From positions 62,001 through 126,000 of the forward strand of contig NZ_JAPPUW010000003.1 of assembly GCF_026712205.1 (NCBI RefSeq): a DNA stretch of 64,000 nt. Reading direction: 5' to 3'. The DNA comes from Pelomonas aquatica. Its GTDB lineage: Bacteria > Pseudomonadota > Gammaproteobacteria > Burkholderiales > Burkholderiaceae_C. The notes under the pieces are model-generated. The model saw only the letters and a program-made list of their open reading frames with translations, was not told the DNA's origin and made no database searches. Numbering within the stretch: position 1 is the first letter of the stretch; the number at the start of each line of letters is the position of its first letter. Positions 26,110 to 36,375 of the stretch are shown here, in pieces. A program made the position numbers and the translations under genes.

Positions 26110-29100
26110 TTGCGTGAAGCTTTGTCATCGGGCGCGCTGACCTCCCAGGACTACTTCAAGGAACTGCTGCGCCTGGTCTACCGGCAGATCTTCCTGCTCA
26201 CCATCGAGGAGCGAGAGATCCTGCACCCACCCGGCGCTGACTCGCAGGCAGTGGCACTCTACGCGCAGGGCTACGGTCTGCGGCGGCTGCGCGACCGCGC
26301 CGTCCGCCGCAGCGCTCATGACCGCTACGGGGACCTCTGGCAAGGGCTGAAGCAGGTTTGGATGGGGCTGGCCGTAGGTCAATCCGTTCTGGCTCTTCCA
26401 CCGCTTGGAGGCCTGTTCGAGACCAGCCAATGTCCGCATCTCGATGCCGCGCGGCTCGAAAACCGCCATCTGCTGCTCGCACTGTTTCATCTTGCCTGGT
26501 TGCGTGCTGAACCCAATGCGCCGCTCTCGCGGGTAAATTGGCGCGACATGGGGCCCGAAGAGTTGGGCAGCATCTACGAAAGCCTGCTCGAGCTGGTTCC
26601 GCTACTCAGTCAGGAGCATCGACAGTTCAGCTTCCAGACAGGTGCCGCTGCGCGCGGCAATGCGCGGAAGACCACCGGCAGCTATTACACCGCCGACCCC
26701 CTTGTGCAGGAGCAACTGGACTCGGCGCTGGAGCCGGTAGTCGCAACCATCCTGGCCACCCACCCGACCGGCGATGGCGCAGTACAGGCGCTCCTTTCCA
26801 TCAGCGTGATCGACCCGGCTTGCGGCAGCGGGCACTTCCTGCTCGCTGCAGCGCGTCGCATCGCCGGACATCTCGCGCGGGTGCGCGCACAGATGCGTGA
26901 CGCGCTCGCGGGCAACGGCGGCCAGCCTACGCCCGACGACTACCGCCATGCCCTGCGTGATGTGGTGACGCACTGCGTGTACGGCGTGGACATGAACCCT
27001 ATGGCGTTGGAGCTGGCGCGCATGGCCCTGTGGTTGGAGGCCTACACGCCCGACGCACCACTCGGCTTCGTCGACCACCACTTCAAACTGGGCAATGCAC
27101 TCCTGGGGGTAATGGACCCCAAGACGCTGCTCGAAGGCGTTCCTGACGAGGCGTACAAGGAACTCACCGGCGACGTCAAGGCACTATGCCGTGACCTCAA
27201 ACGGCGCAACAGGCAAGAGCGCGACGGCTTGAATCGCATGCGCGCTGCCGCCAGCTTCAGCCAGAGTCTGCAGGCGATGGAATTGAGCATCACCGCCGGG
27301 CCTCTGCAGCAGCTGGATGCACTGCCCGACGCCACGCTCGCCGACATTGCAGCCAAGAGACAGGCCTACGCGGCATTGCAGCAGGGCGCTGGAGTCGACG
27401 GATTGGCTCTCGCCCTTCATCTCTATTGCGCTGCATTTTTGCTGCCGAAGCATGGCACCGAGAGCAGCACGGTGGTACCGACCACTCAGGACGTGATGAA
27501 CGCGCTGATGGGGCAACCAGTTGCGCCGCAAAAGGCGGCTGCTGCCATGAGTTTGGCTGAACGCACACCACTGCTGCACTGGCGCTTCGCCTTTGCACAG
27601 GTCTTCGCGCGGGGTGGATTCACGGTGGTGCTCGCTAACCCACCCTGGGAGCGTATGAAGCTGCAGGAGGAGGAGTACTTTGCCGCGCGTGCACCTGCCG
27701 TGGCAGCTGCACGCAACAAGGCTGAGCGTGAGAGAGCCATCAACGCATTGGCTGCGCATGAGCCGGGCACGCAGGAGAGGCAGATTTACGACGGCTTCGT
27801 CACTGCCAAACAGCAGGCGGAGGCAAGCAGTGTGTACTGCCACGGTCCGCGCTTCCCGCTGACCGGCACCGGTGACGTCAACACCTACGCGCTGTTCGCG
27901 GAGACTTCGCTACAGATCCTTCATTCCCAGGGTCGAGCCGGTCTTGTGCTGCCGAGTGGAATCGCGACCGATGAATCGACGAGCGCCTTTTTCGCTGAAA
28001 TTAGCAAGGGGCGCATTGCGCAGTTGATCGACTTTGAAAACCGCGAGGCGATCTTCCCGAGTGTTCATCGAAGCTACAAGTTCTGCCTTCTGACCATCGG
28101 TTCCACGCCGGACGCACGCTTGGCGTTCTTCCTTAGTAATACCGAACAACTCAATGACGCTCGACGCATTTTTACTCTGAGTGCGGAGGACATTGCTCGA
28201 CTTAACCCAAATACGCGGACCTGCCCGGTTTTTAGAAGCAAGGGAGATGCCGAGTTAACCAAAAAGATCTACACAACCGTCCCTGTGTTGCGCGACCATG
28301 CCGCGGAAAATTCTTGGTCGATCAAACTGAACCGTATATTCGACATGGGAAAACCTACGGATCAGCTGTTGGCTGAAGCGGCGCGCGCGAGGCCTGATGA
28401 AAGTGTTCGAATGTATGAGGCGAAATATTTCAGCGCGTACGATCACCGACTCTCAACATTCTCGGGCAACGATAGGCCGGTTACGGACGAAGAAAAGAGC
28501 AATCCAAGCTTCAAAATCCGTTCGAGAGAGGTAATGTCTCGGAGCGAGGTCGAAAGCCGACTCACTCGAAACGGGTGTCGGACCGGTTGGCTTGTGGCAT
28601 TTCGAGACATCTGTCGAGCGACTGATGAGAGGACTGCCATCGCGGCGATCCTTCCACGGGAAGGAACGAACTATACAGTGCGTCTTGCAATAACCCAGCT
28701 ATCGGCGGGTCATGCGGCAGGGTTGCTTGCATGCTTGAATAGCCTAGTTTTTGACTTCGTTGCAAGACAGAAATTCGGTGGTACGCATTTGTCGGACTAC
28801 ATCACCGAACAGCTGCCGATCCCACACCCCAAGGCATTCACCGATACAGTTTTGAACGAAGTTGTCCCTCGGGTTTTGGAGCTATCGTATACCGCACATG
28901 ATTTGCAGCCTTTCTATATGGACGCAGTCGCGGAGAACCCCTTGTGGGATCTGCGAAACGGAACTCAGCGCGGACAGCCATGGCGTTGGGATACGGAGCG
29001 GAGAGCTGTATTGCGGGCTGAAATTGATGTAGTTTGCGCGCGATTGTACGGCTTGGGGAGAGATGAGTTGCGATATGTTCTCGACCCCACCGAAGTAATG

Positions 29101-29214
29101 GGCAACGACTACCCGAGTGAAACCTTCCGCGTACTCAGGGACAAAGAGATTCGGCAGTTCGGGGAATACCGGACTCGTAGGTTGGTGTTGGAGGCGTGGG
29201 ATCGCTCCTCTTGA
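26110..29214 (+). pseudogene. Eco57I-type N6-adenine DNA methyltransferase, 5'-truncated
   Basis: The open frame encodes 1034 residues from a TTG. Motif I is DPACGSGH (Asp235) and motif IV is NPPW (Asn510), marking an adenine-N6 methylase. The C-terminal end (YPSETFRVLRDKEIRQFGEYRTRRLVLEAWD) is typical of the 1300-1400-residue Eco57I-like methylases in defence islands. In those relatives an LREAL-SG-L-xQDYY segment lies well inside the protein, whereas here it is the start. In-frame family-like sequence (FRHPAN) continues upstream of the TTG until a stop at 26062-26064. So several hundred N-terminal residues appear lost, although the methylase core is intact and could still be expressed. Confidence 0.75.
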
Positions 29215-29268
29215 TCCCGCCGTCATTTGCACCCAAAACCGGCTGGACTTCAAGGAACGGGAAAGACG

Positions 29269-31392
29269 ATGCGAATTGAAACAGGCAACGTGGTGGCGGC
29301 CAAGATGAACGCCCATCGTCACCAGTGGAACGGCACGGTCTGTTCGCAGCCGCAGTCGTGGAACTGCGGGGCGGAAGCTGACTTTCGGGCCAACTTTTGC
29401 GACACAGGGGTGCCTCGTTGCTTCCACCTGGACGTCTTTAAGCCCAGCGGGCCCAAGTTCATCACCCCGGACAGCAGTGTGGTGTTGTCTGCGCAGCAGC
29501 AGCCGAGCATGTTGGATGACCAGGTGCTGGTCTTTTATGGAGGCCGGTTTGGCACGCAGCAGGGGGTCGCGCCAGGGGACTATGAGCAGACCCTGTTTGG
29601 CTTTTACCGTGTCAAGCATGCCAAGCTTGACACCGCCCGCACGCCGTATCGGCTGATCATTGAGCCCCACGTCGATGCGTGGGCGATATTTCCCAGGATG
29701 CATCTCAGGCCGGCGGCGCTGCGCGCGATTCAGGGCGTTGCGTACCTGAAGCAGATGCGGACGAAGGGATTGAAAGATGCCATCGATGAAGCGCTGGAGG
29801 CGGCTGAATCCCTTCCAAAGTCTGACGGTTGGAGCATCGAGTTTCAGCGGCGCCTGAAGCGTGCTGGTGATGCATTGCCTAGTTGGCAGCAGAAGGCGGA
29901 AGAGGCGCTTGCCAAGCTTCCACCCCCCAGCGAAGCCCCGCGTATGTCCGCTTCGTTCGGGAACCTTGAAGGAACGCTGTCTGCCAAGTTAAAGGGAATC
30001 AGGATTTCGACAGCGCCCGCGCCTGCTGTGCCGGCCGACGCTGGAACAGCAAGCTCCGCAGGACCGGCGCCGACGCCGGAGGCGGTGGTGCCGCCCCCTG
30101 TCGAAATGACAACTCCCGTGCTGGAGCCTCTTGGTGACACTCCCGCTGCGGTCGAGTTAACAAGCGGCGTTGAGGCCGGTCTGGCGGAAGCAACGAATGT
30201 CGAGGAAGCAATCACCTCAGCACAGGCCCCCGCAGATAAGCCGCCAGAGGGAGAAGCAAAGGCGGCCGAGTCGATGGCGCAGGACTCGGCCGTGGCCGAA
30301 GAGGCGCTCAAGTCCGTATCCGTGGCGGACACGCCGAATGTTGGCGAGCCGTTGGCCGCGACTGTCGTAGACGCACCGTTGGATGGCTTAGATCTTGGGG
30401 GATTGGTCGAAGGGCTGCCCGTCCATGCGGTGCCCGAGCCACCTGGCAAGCAGATCCTGGAAGAGCAGTTCGGCAGCCAGCTCGTCGATGCTCTCAGCGT
30501 CGCCTTCATAACCAAGAGCCTCGTCATACTGACCGGCGCACCGGGCGCAGGAAAGAGTTGGATCGCCAGCCGTCTGCTCGACGATAGCGCACGAGACCGG
30601 ACCGTCGTCGTTCCTGTCGCGTCAACGTGGCGGGGCCGCGAGGACCTGTTGGGCTATGTCAACCCGATCAACGGCTGCTTTGAAGCGACCGAATTCACAC
30701 ACTTCCTGTGCGGCGCTCAGGAAGCCTGGGAGGCGGGTGACCGAAGGTCGCGCTTGGTCATCTTCGAAGAATTTAATCTGAGCCAGCCTGAACACTGGCT
30801 GAGCGATTTGCTGGTTCGTCTGGAGTACGACGCCGACCAACTTGCAGACAGGACAGTTCGGCTCGGCGGCAAAGAGATTGCCGGCCGCCCTGGGCGTGCG
30901 TGCAGCGTGGTGCTGGTACCTAGCCTTCGCTTCGCAGCCACGCTCAACAACGACCACACGGTCAAACCACTATCACCACGAGTACTGGACCGAGCTGCGC
31001 TGATCGAGGTCACCAGCAGTGGTCGGGCGGCGCTGTCCCGGGCAGGTGTTGAATTGAGCGATGACGTCGAAGACGTCATTGACGAGCTCAACGATCTTTT
31101 GGAGCCGCGGGGCGCCGCCTTCTCGGTTCGTTCGGCCCGTTCACTGCAGCGTGCGATGGAAGCTGGCAGCACGAATGGCATGGGCCTCGCCCGTGCGCTC
31201 GACCTGGTGCTTGTACAGGAGGTGCTGTCGCGAGTGCGTCTGTTGGCCGGTGATCCGCGAGACGAGCAGTTGCTTTCCCGGCTGCAGGCGTGGACGCAGA
31301 AGCCAGGCTGCGCAGAACTCGCCGCGTGTGCCGCCCGGGTTGCTGACTGGGCAGACCTGTTGAGCGCGGGCCGGGACGTTTTCCAGGCATGA
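29269..31392 (+). CDS. McrB-like AAA+ ATPase
   Basis: A 707-residue protein in three parts. Residues 1-~235 form an unrecognised N-terminal domain with several cysteines and aromatic residues. Residues ~235-400 are a Pro/Ala/Glu-rich, probably disordered linker. The rest is an AAA+ module with Walker A GAPGAGKS (Lys429), Walker B LVIFEEFNL (Glu500-Glu501) and a sensor/arginine region TLNNDHTVKPLSPRVLDRA. The last pattern is that of McrB-type motors that partner McrC or DUF2357 nucleases. The stop overlaps the next start (ATGA). It begins 54 bp after the methylase. Confidence 0.8.
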   Translation: MRIETGNVVAAKMNAHRHQWNGTVCSQPQSWNCGAEADFRANFCDTGVPRCFHLDVFKPSGPKFITPDSSVVLSAQQQPSMLDDQVLVFYGGRFGTQQGVAPGDYEQTLFGFYRVKHAKLDTARTPYRLIIEPHVDAWAIFPRMHLRPAALRAIQGVAYLKQMRTKGLKDAIDEALEAAESLPKSDGWSIEFQRRLKRAGDALPSWQQKAEEALAKLPPPSEAPRMSASFGNLEGTLSAKLKGIRISTAPAPAVPADAGTASSAGPAPTPEAVVPPPVEMTTPVLEPLGDTPAAVELTSGVEAGLAEATNVEEAITSAQAPADKPPEGEAKAAESMAQDSAVAEEALKSVSVADTPNVGEPLAATVVDAPLDGLDLGGLVEGLPVHAVPEPPGKQILEEQFGSQLVDALSVAFITKSLVILTGAPGAGKSWIASRLLDDSARDRTVVVPVASTWRGREDLLGYVNPINGCFEATEFTHFLCGAQEAWEAGDRRSRLVIFEEFNLSQPEHWLSDLLVRLEYDADQLADRTVRLGGKEIAGRPGRACSVVLVPSLRFAATLNNDHTVKPLSPRVLDRAALIEVTSSGRAALSRAGVELSDDVEDVIDELNDLLEPRGAAFSVRSARSLQRAMEAGSTNGMGLARALDLVLVQEVLSRVRLLAGDPRDEQLLSRLQAWTQKPGCAELAACAARVADWADLLSAGRDVFQA

Positions 31393-32723
31393 GCTACGCG
31401 CCGCCGCGTTGGCTGCCCACGGTCGTCGCGGATCTGCGAGCGGTTTCGGCGGATCTGTTGGAGCCTGGGCTCGCGCCAGCCGCCCCGATTGGTGCGATGG
31501 GCGGGCATGGGCCGCTGCTGCGCGGTTTGCTGATGGCGGCTGATGCGTTTGCAGCACTGACCCCCAGGCTTCTTAGTGAACTCGATTTGACGGCGGATGG
31601 CACATCAGGCGAGTGGCGCTCGACTATGGTGCCGCGCGGGGCACGTCCGTCGACGGCACCTCACGACTTTGTGGTCTCCTTGGGGGTGGCACTTCCACTG
31701 CGCTGGTTGCGCTTCGATGCCGAGCAGCGCCCCGACGCCGGTGCGCTGCGTTGGATGCTCCACCTCTGTGACCAACTTCGACAGCAGCTGCACACGCACG
31801 GCTTGCGGCTCGGGCGACAGCTCGAGGAAGCTTTGCTGGTTCGGTCTGGCGAGAGCACCTGGGCGGTACAGGACTCGCAAACGCTCAGAGGCCTGGCGCA
31901 AGACGTGCAGCAGCGACTCGTGTCAATGCGACAGACGGAGGTCGGCATTCGCGCTGCGGCGGGACGCCAGATCTTCGGCAGCGATCGTGCGCCGGTGCCC
32001 TATCCGCAGCAGCCCGCATGGTCACGCCTGAAGCGGCTTGCGCGGGAGCTATTGAACCCGCAAGCGATGCTCGGAACGATGCTGAACGACCTGCTGGCCG
32101 AACCCATTGCGCTTGCCGACGTGCCCTTCCTTTATCAGCGGTGGTGCGGTCTGCATCTGGTTCAAGCCTTTGAGCGCCTGGGCTGGAAACGCCGCGGCGA
32201 TCTAACGGGCGCACTCTTCCTCGGTGGCCGGGTTGAGCTTTCGGGTGTAGGCGCGGGGCAGCTGACGATCTGGATTGAGCCGAGAGTGTCGCGAGCGACG
32301 ATGCCCCTGACCGGCTGGGGCTGCGCATCGATAGGCGATGAACTGACGCCGGACTTTCTCATCACTTGCGGAGAGGCCGGCATGCGCGATGCGTTCGTGC
32401 TGGACGCCACCCTCGCGACGTCGGACGAGGTGCTGAACTCGAAGTCGAAGTACCGCTTAGGCATTGTTGGCATCGACACGCTGCTGGTTGCTGGTGTTCC
32501 GGTGGCGCGCCGTCCCCTGCGTTCCTGGGCGATTGCGCCACTGGACAGTACGCTGTGCCGACTGAACGATCCTGAGGGCCGCACCGGTGGTGTGCCGCTG
32601 CATCCCGGGCGGCGCGATCTGCGTGCTCTGGATTCGTGGGTCGCCGACGTGTCTTTGCACGCACAGCGTCAGGCCGTTCGCGCGGTCACCTCGTCTATGG
32701 AGCTGGAGGGAGCAGTGCAGTGA
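31389..32723 (+). CDS. McrC/DUF2357-like partner of the McrB-type ATPase
   Basis: A 444-residue protein translationally coupled to the AAA+ gene. The N-terminal ~280 residues are mostly helical and unfamiliar. Near the C-terminus is a pattern resembling a PD-(D/E)XK nuclease: ELTPDFLITC (Asp322), then AFVLDATL (Asp339-Ala340-Thr341). In McrC and DUF2357 proteins the last element is normally [DE]xK; here Thr replaces Lys, with a nearby SKSKYR. So it is either a catalytically altered nuclease or one using a displaced lysine. Assignment rests mainly on gene order and this weak motif. Confidence 0.55.
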   Translation: MSYAPPRWLPTVVADLRAVSADLLEPGLAPAAPIGAMGGHGPLLRGLLMAADAFAALTPRLLSELDLTADGTSGEWRSTMVPRGARPSTAPHDFVVSLGVALPLRWLRFDAEQRPDAGALRWMLHLCDQLRQQLHTHGLRLGRQLEEALLVRSGESTWAVQDSQTLRGLAQDVQQRLVSMRQTEVGIRAAAGRQIFGSDRAPVPYPQQPAWSRLKRLARELLNPQAMLGTMLNDLLAEPIALADVPFLYQRWCGLHLVQAFERLGWKRRGDLTGALFLGGRVELSGVGAGQLTIWIEPRVSRATMPLTGWGCASIGDELTPDFLITCGEAGMRDAFVLDATLATSDEVLNSKSKYRLGIVGIDTLLVAGVPVARRPLRSWAIAPLDSTLCRLNDPEGRTGGVPLHPGRRDLRALDSWVADVSLHAQRQAVRAVTSSMELEGAVQ

Positions 32724-32765
32724 TGAAGCAGGACAGCAAGGCGACTCAGAACAGGAAGGGAATCC

Positions 32766-34979
32766 ATGAAGGCTGAAGACACCTCGTTCTTGAACTTGCT
32801 AGGTGGGGGCGCACGACAGTTTGTGATTCCGGTCTTCCAGCGCCAGTACAGCTGGACGGAGACGCAGTGCAGCCAGTTGCTCGGCGACGTGGTGCGTGCG
32901 GCTAGGCGTCCCCAAGGTGCCACGCACTTTGTCGGGTCAGTCGTGTACGTGGCCAGCGGCGACCACAGTGCCGTATTGCCGCAGTGGCTGGTGATCGACG
33001 GCCAGCAGCGGCTGACCACTTGCACCATCTTGCTCGCAGTGCTGCGCAATCGACTGAAGTTGCGTGAAGGTGAGGTCCCGATCACGGACTCGCCGGCCGC
33101 GCTTGACGAGCAGTTTCTGCTTAACAAGTTTGCACCGCCGTCCCTGCGCGCGCGCTTAGCGCTGCGCGGGACCGATGACGCCTACCTCCAGAGTCTGCTG
33201 ATCGGCCAACCTCTGCCTGAGGACCCGACTAACCGCGTGGCGGCCAATGCTGCCTTCTTTGAGCAGGCCTTGGTCAATCACGACGAGCTCGAGGTGCTGG
33301 CGGGCCTGCGCCGGCTCATGGTGGTGTCGGTGTCATTGAAGGCCGGCCAAGACAACCCGCAACTGATCTTCGAGAGCCTGAATTCAACGGGAATGACGCT
33401 TACGCAGGCGGACCTTGTGCGCAACTACGTGCTGATGGGCCACGCCGAGCCACGGCAGACCGAGTGGTACCGGACGTACTGGTTCCCCCTGGAACAGGCC
33501 TTTGGCGTCCACTACCGCGCTTCCTTCGACAATTTCCTGCGCGACTTCCTGACCCTAGAGCTGAACCCGCCCCGACCGCTGAAGCTGGACAGCGTCTACC
33601 GAGAGTTCCGCAACTGGTATCCGGCACAACTGGCCGAGGACCACGATGCGTACGCCGTCGCCAAGCTGGAGCGCATGTTGCGCTTCGGCCGTCACTATTG
33701 CACCTTCATGTTCAATCCGCAGTCCGGCGGCGCCGCCGAGGTGGGTCTTCGGCGTGTTCAGCGGCTGGTGGATGTGGCTGCTCCTGCAGTGATGGTTTTG
33801 CTGGAGCGCCGCTGGCACGATAAAGCAATCGATGACAAGGAGCTCGTCCAGGCGCTGGACTTGCTCGAGAGCTACGTGCTTCGTCGTTCGATGATCGGTG
33901 CCGAGACGCGCAGCGGGGGGCAGGTGTTCTCCGCGTTGGCGCAACGCATCACGGTCGACGAGCCGCTGGCGCGCCTGAAGGCAGCACTGGTCAGACAGCC
34001 GAAAGGTGCCGAGTTTCCCGACGACGTGACCTTCTCCCATGCGCTGCGGACCCAGGATCTGTATGGGCGACGCAACCTGAAGTTCTTGCTGGAGCGGCTG
34101 ACGAACTCCGGCAAGGAGAAAGTTGTCACCGACAATCTCACGATCGAGCACGTTCTGCCGCAGAAGGAGAACTTGGCGCCGGAATGGAAAGCGATGCTCG
34201 GCCCCGAATGGACTGCAGTGAGGGCCCAGTGCCTCCACAAGCTGGGCAACCTAACGCTGACGGGCTTCAACAGCGAACTGGAGGCTCGTCCGTTCGGCGA
34301 GAAGCGGCAGCACCCGGAATGGGGCTACATCAATAGCCCCGTGTGGCTCAGCAAGAGCATCGCGTCCGAGGATAGCTGGGGGCCGGAACAAGTCGACAAG
34401 CGCGGCGAGCTGCTGGCTCGGAAGGCGGTCCAAGTCTGGCGTCCTGTCGTCGCGGATCCAGCGATGCTCAAAACCCTAGAACTAGAAGATGAGAAAGAGC
34501 GGTCGTCCGCCTTCTCGCTGGACGGTCTGAAGTGGGCCACGGGGGCCCGCGAATGGTTCGACGACTTGCGCGAGACTGTGCTGGCCTGCGCCGAAGGCGC
34601 GCTGGAGCTGCCACGCGCCAAGTCGGTTGTGTACCGAGCGCCGGACTGGATCGTTGAGGTTCTGCCACGGGCCAAAGGATTCACGATTCGCTTTGCGGCA
34701 GACGCTAGCGACCTCATTGAGGTCTCACCAGAGGTCCAGGATGCGGCGGCCTGGGTGTACATCGCAAACAGTACGGTGTCGGGCGGCAGCCTGTACACGG
34801 TGTCTTCGCCCGCGCAGCTGGCTGTGGCGAAGGCACTGGTACCCTGGCCGAGTGACCTTGTTGCCCTTGAACATGGTCCCCTTCGACGCAAAAGTGGACG
34901 GGCTCTTGAGCGCGTTTGGCTTGACCTACGAAGAGGCTCTCAGATGCCTTACGACCTACCCGTACTGGCAGTGCTTTGA
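32766..34979 (+). CDS. DUF262/DUF1524 (GmrSD-type) restriction protein
   Basis: A 737-residue protein. Residues ~10-240 are DUF262, a ParB/Srx-like nucleotide-binding domain, with VIPVFQRQYSW and the DGQQR motif (Asp78-Arg82). Residues ~440-560 are DUF1524, an HNH nuclease with IEHVLPQ (His462) and LGNLTLTGFN. A C-terminal segment near residue 620 resembles DUF5655. This is the single-chain GmrSD layout, a type IV enzyme that attacks modified phage DNA. The last ~45 residues are encoded by DNA that in another frame codes TniQ-like sequence, so the native C-terminus was probably replaced at a junction near base 34850. Confidence 0.83.
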   Translation: MKAEDTSFLNLLGGGARQFVIPVFQRQYSWTETQCSQLLGDVVRAARRPQGATHFVGSVVYVASGDHSAVLPQWLVIDGQQRLTTCTILLAVLRNRLKLREGEVPITDSPAALDEQFLLNKFAPPSLRARLALRGTDDAYLQSLLIGQPLPEDPTNRVAANAAFFEQALVNHDELEVLAGLRRLMVVSVSLKAGQDNPQLIFESLNSTGMTLTQADLVRNYVLMGHAEPRQTEWYRTYWFPLEQAFGVHYRASFDNFLRDFLTLELNPPRPLKLDSVYREFRNWYPAQLAEDHDAYAVAKLERMLRFGRHYCTFMFNPQSGGAAEVGLRRVQRLVDVAAPAVMVLLERRWHDKAIDDKELVQALDLLESYVLRRSMIGAETRSGGQVFSALAQRITVDEPLARLKAALVRQPKGAEFPDDVTFSHALRTQDLYGRRNLKFLLERLTNSGKEKVVTDNLTIEHVLPQKENLAPEWKAMLGPEWTAVRAQCLHKLGNLTLTGFNSELEARPFGEKRQHPEWGYINSPVWLSKSIASEDSWGPEQVDKRGELLARKAVQVWRPVVADPAMLKTLELEDEKERSSAFSLDGLKWATGAREWFDDLRETVLACAEGALELPRAKSVVYRAPDWIVEVLPRAKGFTIRFAADASDLIEVSPEVQDAAAWVYIANSTVSGGSLYTVSSPAQLAVAKALVPWPSDLVALEHGPLRRKSGRALERVWLDLRRGSQMPYDLPVLAVL

Positions 34980-36375
34980 TGCAATTTCGGGTAAGGAGCT
35001 TCCAGGAGCTCCGGACCTGACCTTAATCAGAGGCCCATCCGGAGAACCCTCGGGACTGCAACACTTGGGCATGCAGCGTAGCTTGGGCATATCTGCGCAC
35101 ATCCGCTACTGCAGCGATTGCCTTCAGGAGGATCTTGCCCTTCACGGGGAGGTCTACTGGCACCGCAGCCACCAACTGCCGAACGTGTTCCACTGCCCGA
35201 AGCACCAGACCCGGCTGCGGATCGACTGTCCGGCCTGCAAGCGAAGGGTCGGATCGAATGGCTGGTTCATTTCTGCTCCAAGGGAGGTGTGCCTATGCGG
35301 GCGCGACCTGCGGCTGCGGGACCGCGGCGCGCGGCCTAACCCGGAGCAAGTCCTCCTTGCGCGCCTTAGCGTACAAGCGCTGGAGTCAGGCATCGTTGGG
35401 CCAGGCTGCGAAAAAGTACTTGGCTTCTTCGCCGGTCTCCTAAAGGTAGGCGACCGTTCGCCCGAGCAGGCCTATAGGGAGAAGGTCGGAAGAGCTTTTG
35501 GACTCGTTCAGCTTGGAGGACTGATGGTCGACGCAAGCAGTTCGACGAGAGTTACAGAGGAAACCTTTCGCGTGACTAGCCAGTTCGCGCGAATGCGTAC
35601 TCCTGATTTCTTGGCTACGCTGGCCGCGCTACGTGTGCCGTTCAAGGACGCCGCGGTCGGAGCACTCACCGCTGAGCCTTGGCTTCCAAGATCCCATAGG
35701 GCCTGGCCAAATACATGGACCATCAAATCAGCGCGAGTTGCGATTAGCGCTGGGGATGTCACAACCGATGCACGCCGGGCCCGACACGGACGACTGCCCT
35801 ATTGGTTCCTCCGGCTGAACGATCCCAAGTGGCTCGAACAATATTTCCCTGAAGCATCAAGGCCGATACCCAGCGTCGCAGCGGATCGGCGTGAACTGGG
35901 ACGGAGGTTTGCCGAAATGGCCGCTCAGGCCGCCATGGCTTGCGGTGCTGGTCACCGTGCACGCCTTCGGGACAAGGACTGGCTGATCTCCAGATGGCCA
36001 AAGGCTGAACGCCGGGGCAAGCACCAGCTAAGTCTGGTCGACGCGCGATCTGCAGCGATGCTCATAGAGCTTCAACATATATTGAAAACCGAAGGTCGGC
36101 CAGCTCATATCTATGCTTGGCAACTAGGGGCCATTACGGGGCTAACTCGATCGCAATCCAATAGTTCTGTAAGTCCGGCACTTTCCGCGGCGATCAATCG
36201 TGCCAATGCGGACAGACCGCGCCGGGCGTTGCACTGGGCGATGAAATCTCTGCTTGACGAGGGCCGACATCCCTCCATGGCAGCGACTTTTCGCCGATCC
36301 ATGTTGACGGGAACAAAGGACAACGTTCAGCTGTACCGGACCCTATACGAGGAACTCCGGCAGGTCCGAGGCTGA
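34873..36375 (+). CDS. TniQ-like protein, probably N-terminally truncated
   Basis: A 500-residue protein. Early zinc-binding TniQ signatures are visible: YCSDCLQEDLALHGEVYW, HRSHQLPNVFHCPKHQTRL and CPACKRR, with a further CLCGRD. TniQ/TnsD proteins guide Tn7-like transposition or act as accessory DNA-targeting factors. Full TniQ domains begin about 50-60 residues before the LTYEEALRCLTTYPYW segment, which here lies at residue ~17. That region instead overlaps the DUF262 gene by 107 bp in another frame. No transposase accompanies it, so it is more likely a relic or an island accessory protein than an active transposon. Confidence 0.65.
   Translation: MVPFDAKVDGLLSAFGLTYEEALRCLTTYPYWQCFDAISGKELPGAPDLTLIRGPSGEPSGLQHLGMQRSLGISAHIRYCSDCLQEDLALHGEVYWHRSHQLPNVFHCPKHQTRLRIDCPACKRRVGSNGWFISAPREVCLCGRDLRLRDRGARPNPEQVLLARLSVQALESGIVGPGCEKVLGFFAGLLKVGDRSPEQAYREKVGRAFGLVQLGGLMVDASSSTRVTEETFRVTSQFARMRTPDFLATLAALRVPFKDAAVGALTAEPWLPRSHRAWPNTWTIKSARVAISAGDVTTDARRARHGRLPYWFLRLNDPKWLEQYFPEASRPIPSVAADRRELGRRFAEMAAQAAMACGAGHRARLRDKDWLISRWPKAERRGKHQLSLVDARSAAMLIELQHILKTEGRPAHIYAWQLGAITGLTRSQSNSSVSPALSAAINRANADRPRRALHWAMKSLLDEGRHPSMAATFRRSMLTGTKDNVQLYRTLYEELRQVRG

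Noticed and set aside
26110..29214. Assignment as a DISARM DrmMI methylase
   Set aside because: No DrmA, DrmB, DrmC or SNF2-type helicase gene accompanies it, so only the broader Eco57I-like methylase label is supported.
34627..34872. N-terminal extension of the TniQ-like frame
   Set aside because: These 82 codons are the out-of-frame reading of the DUF262/DUF5655 region and are Arg/Cys-rich without TniQ features.
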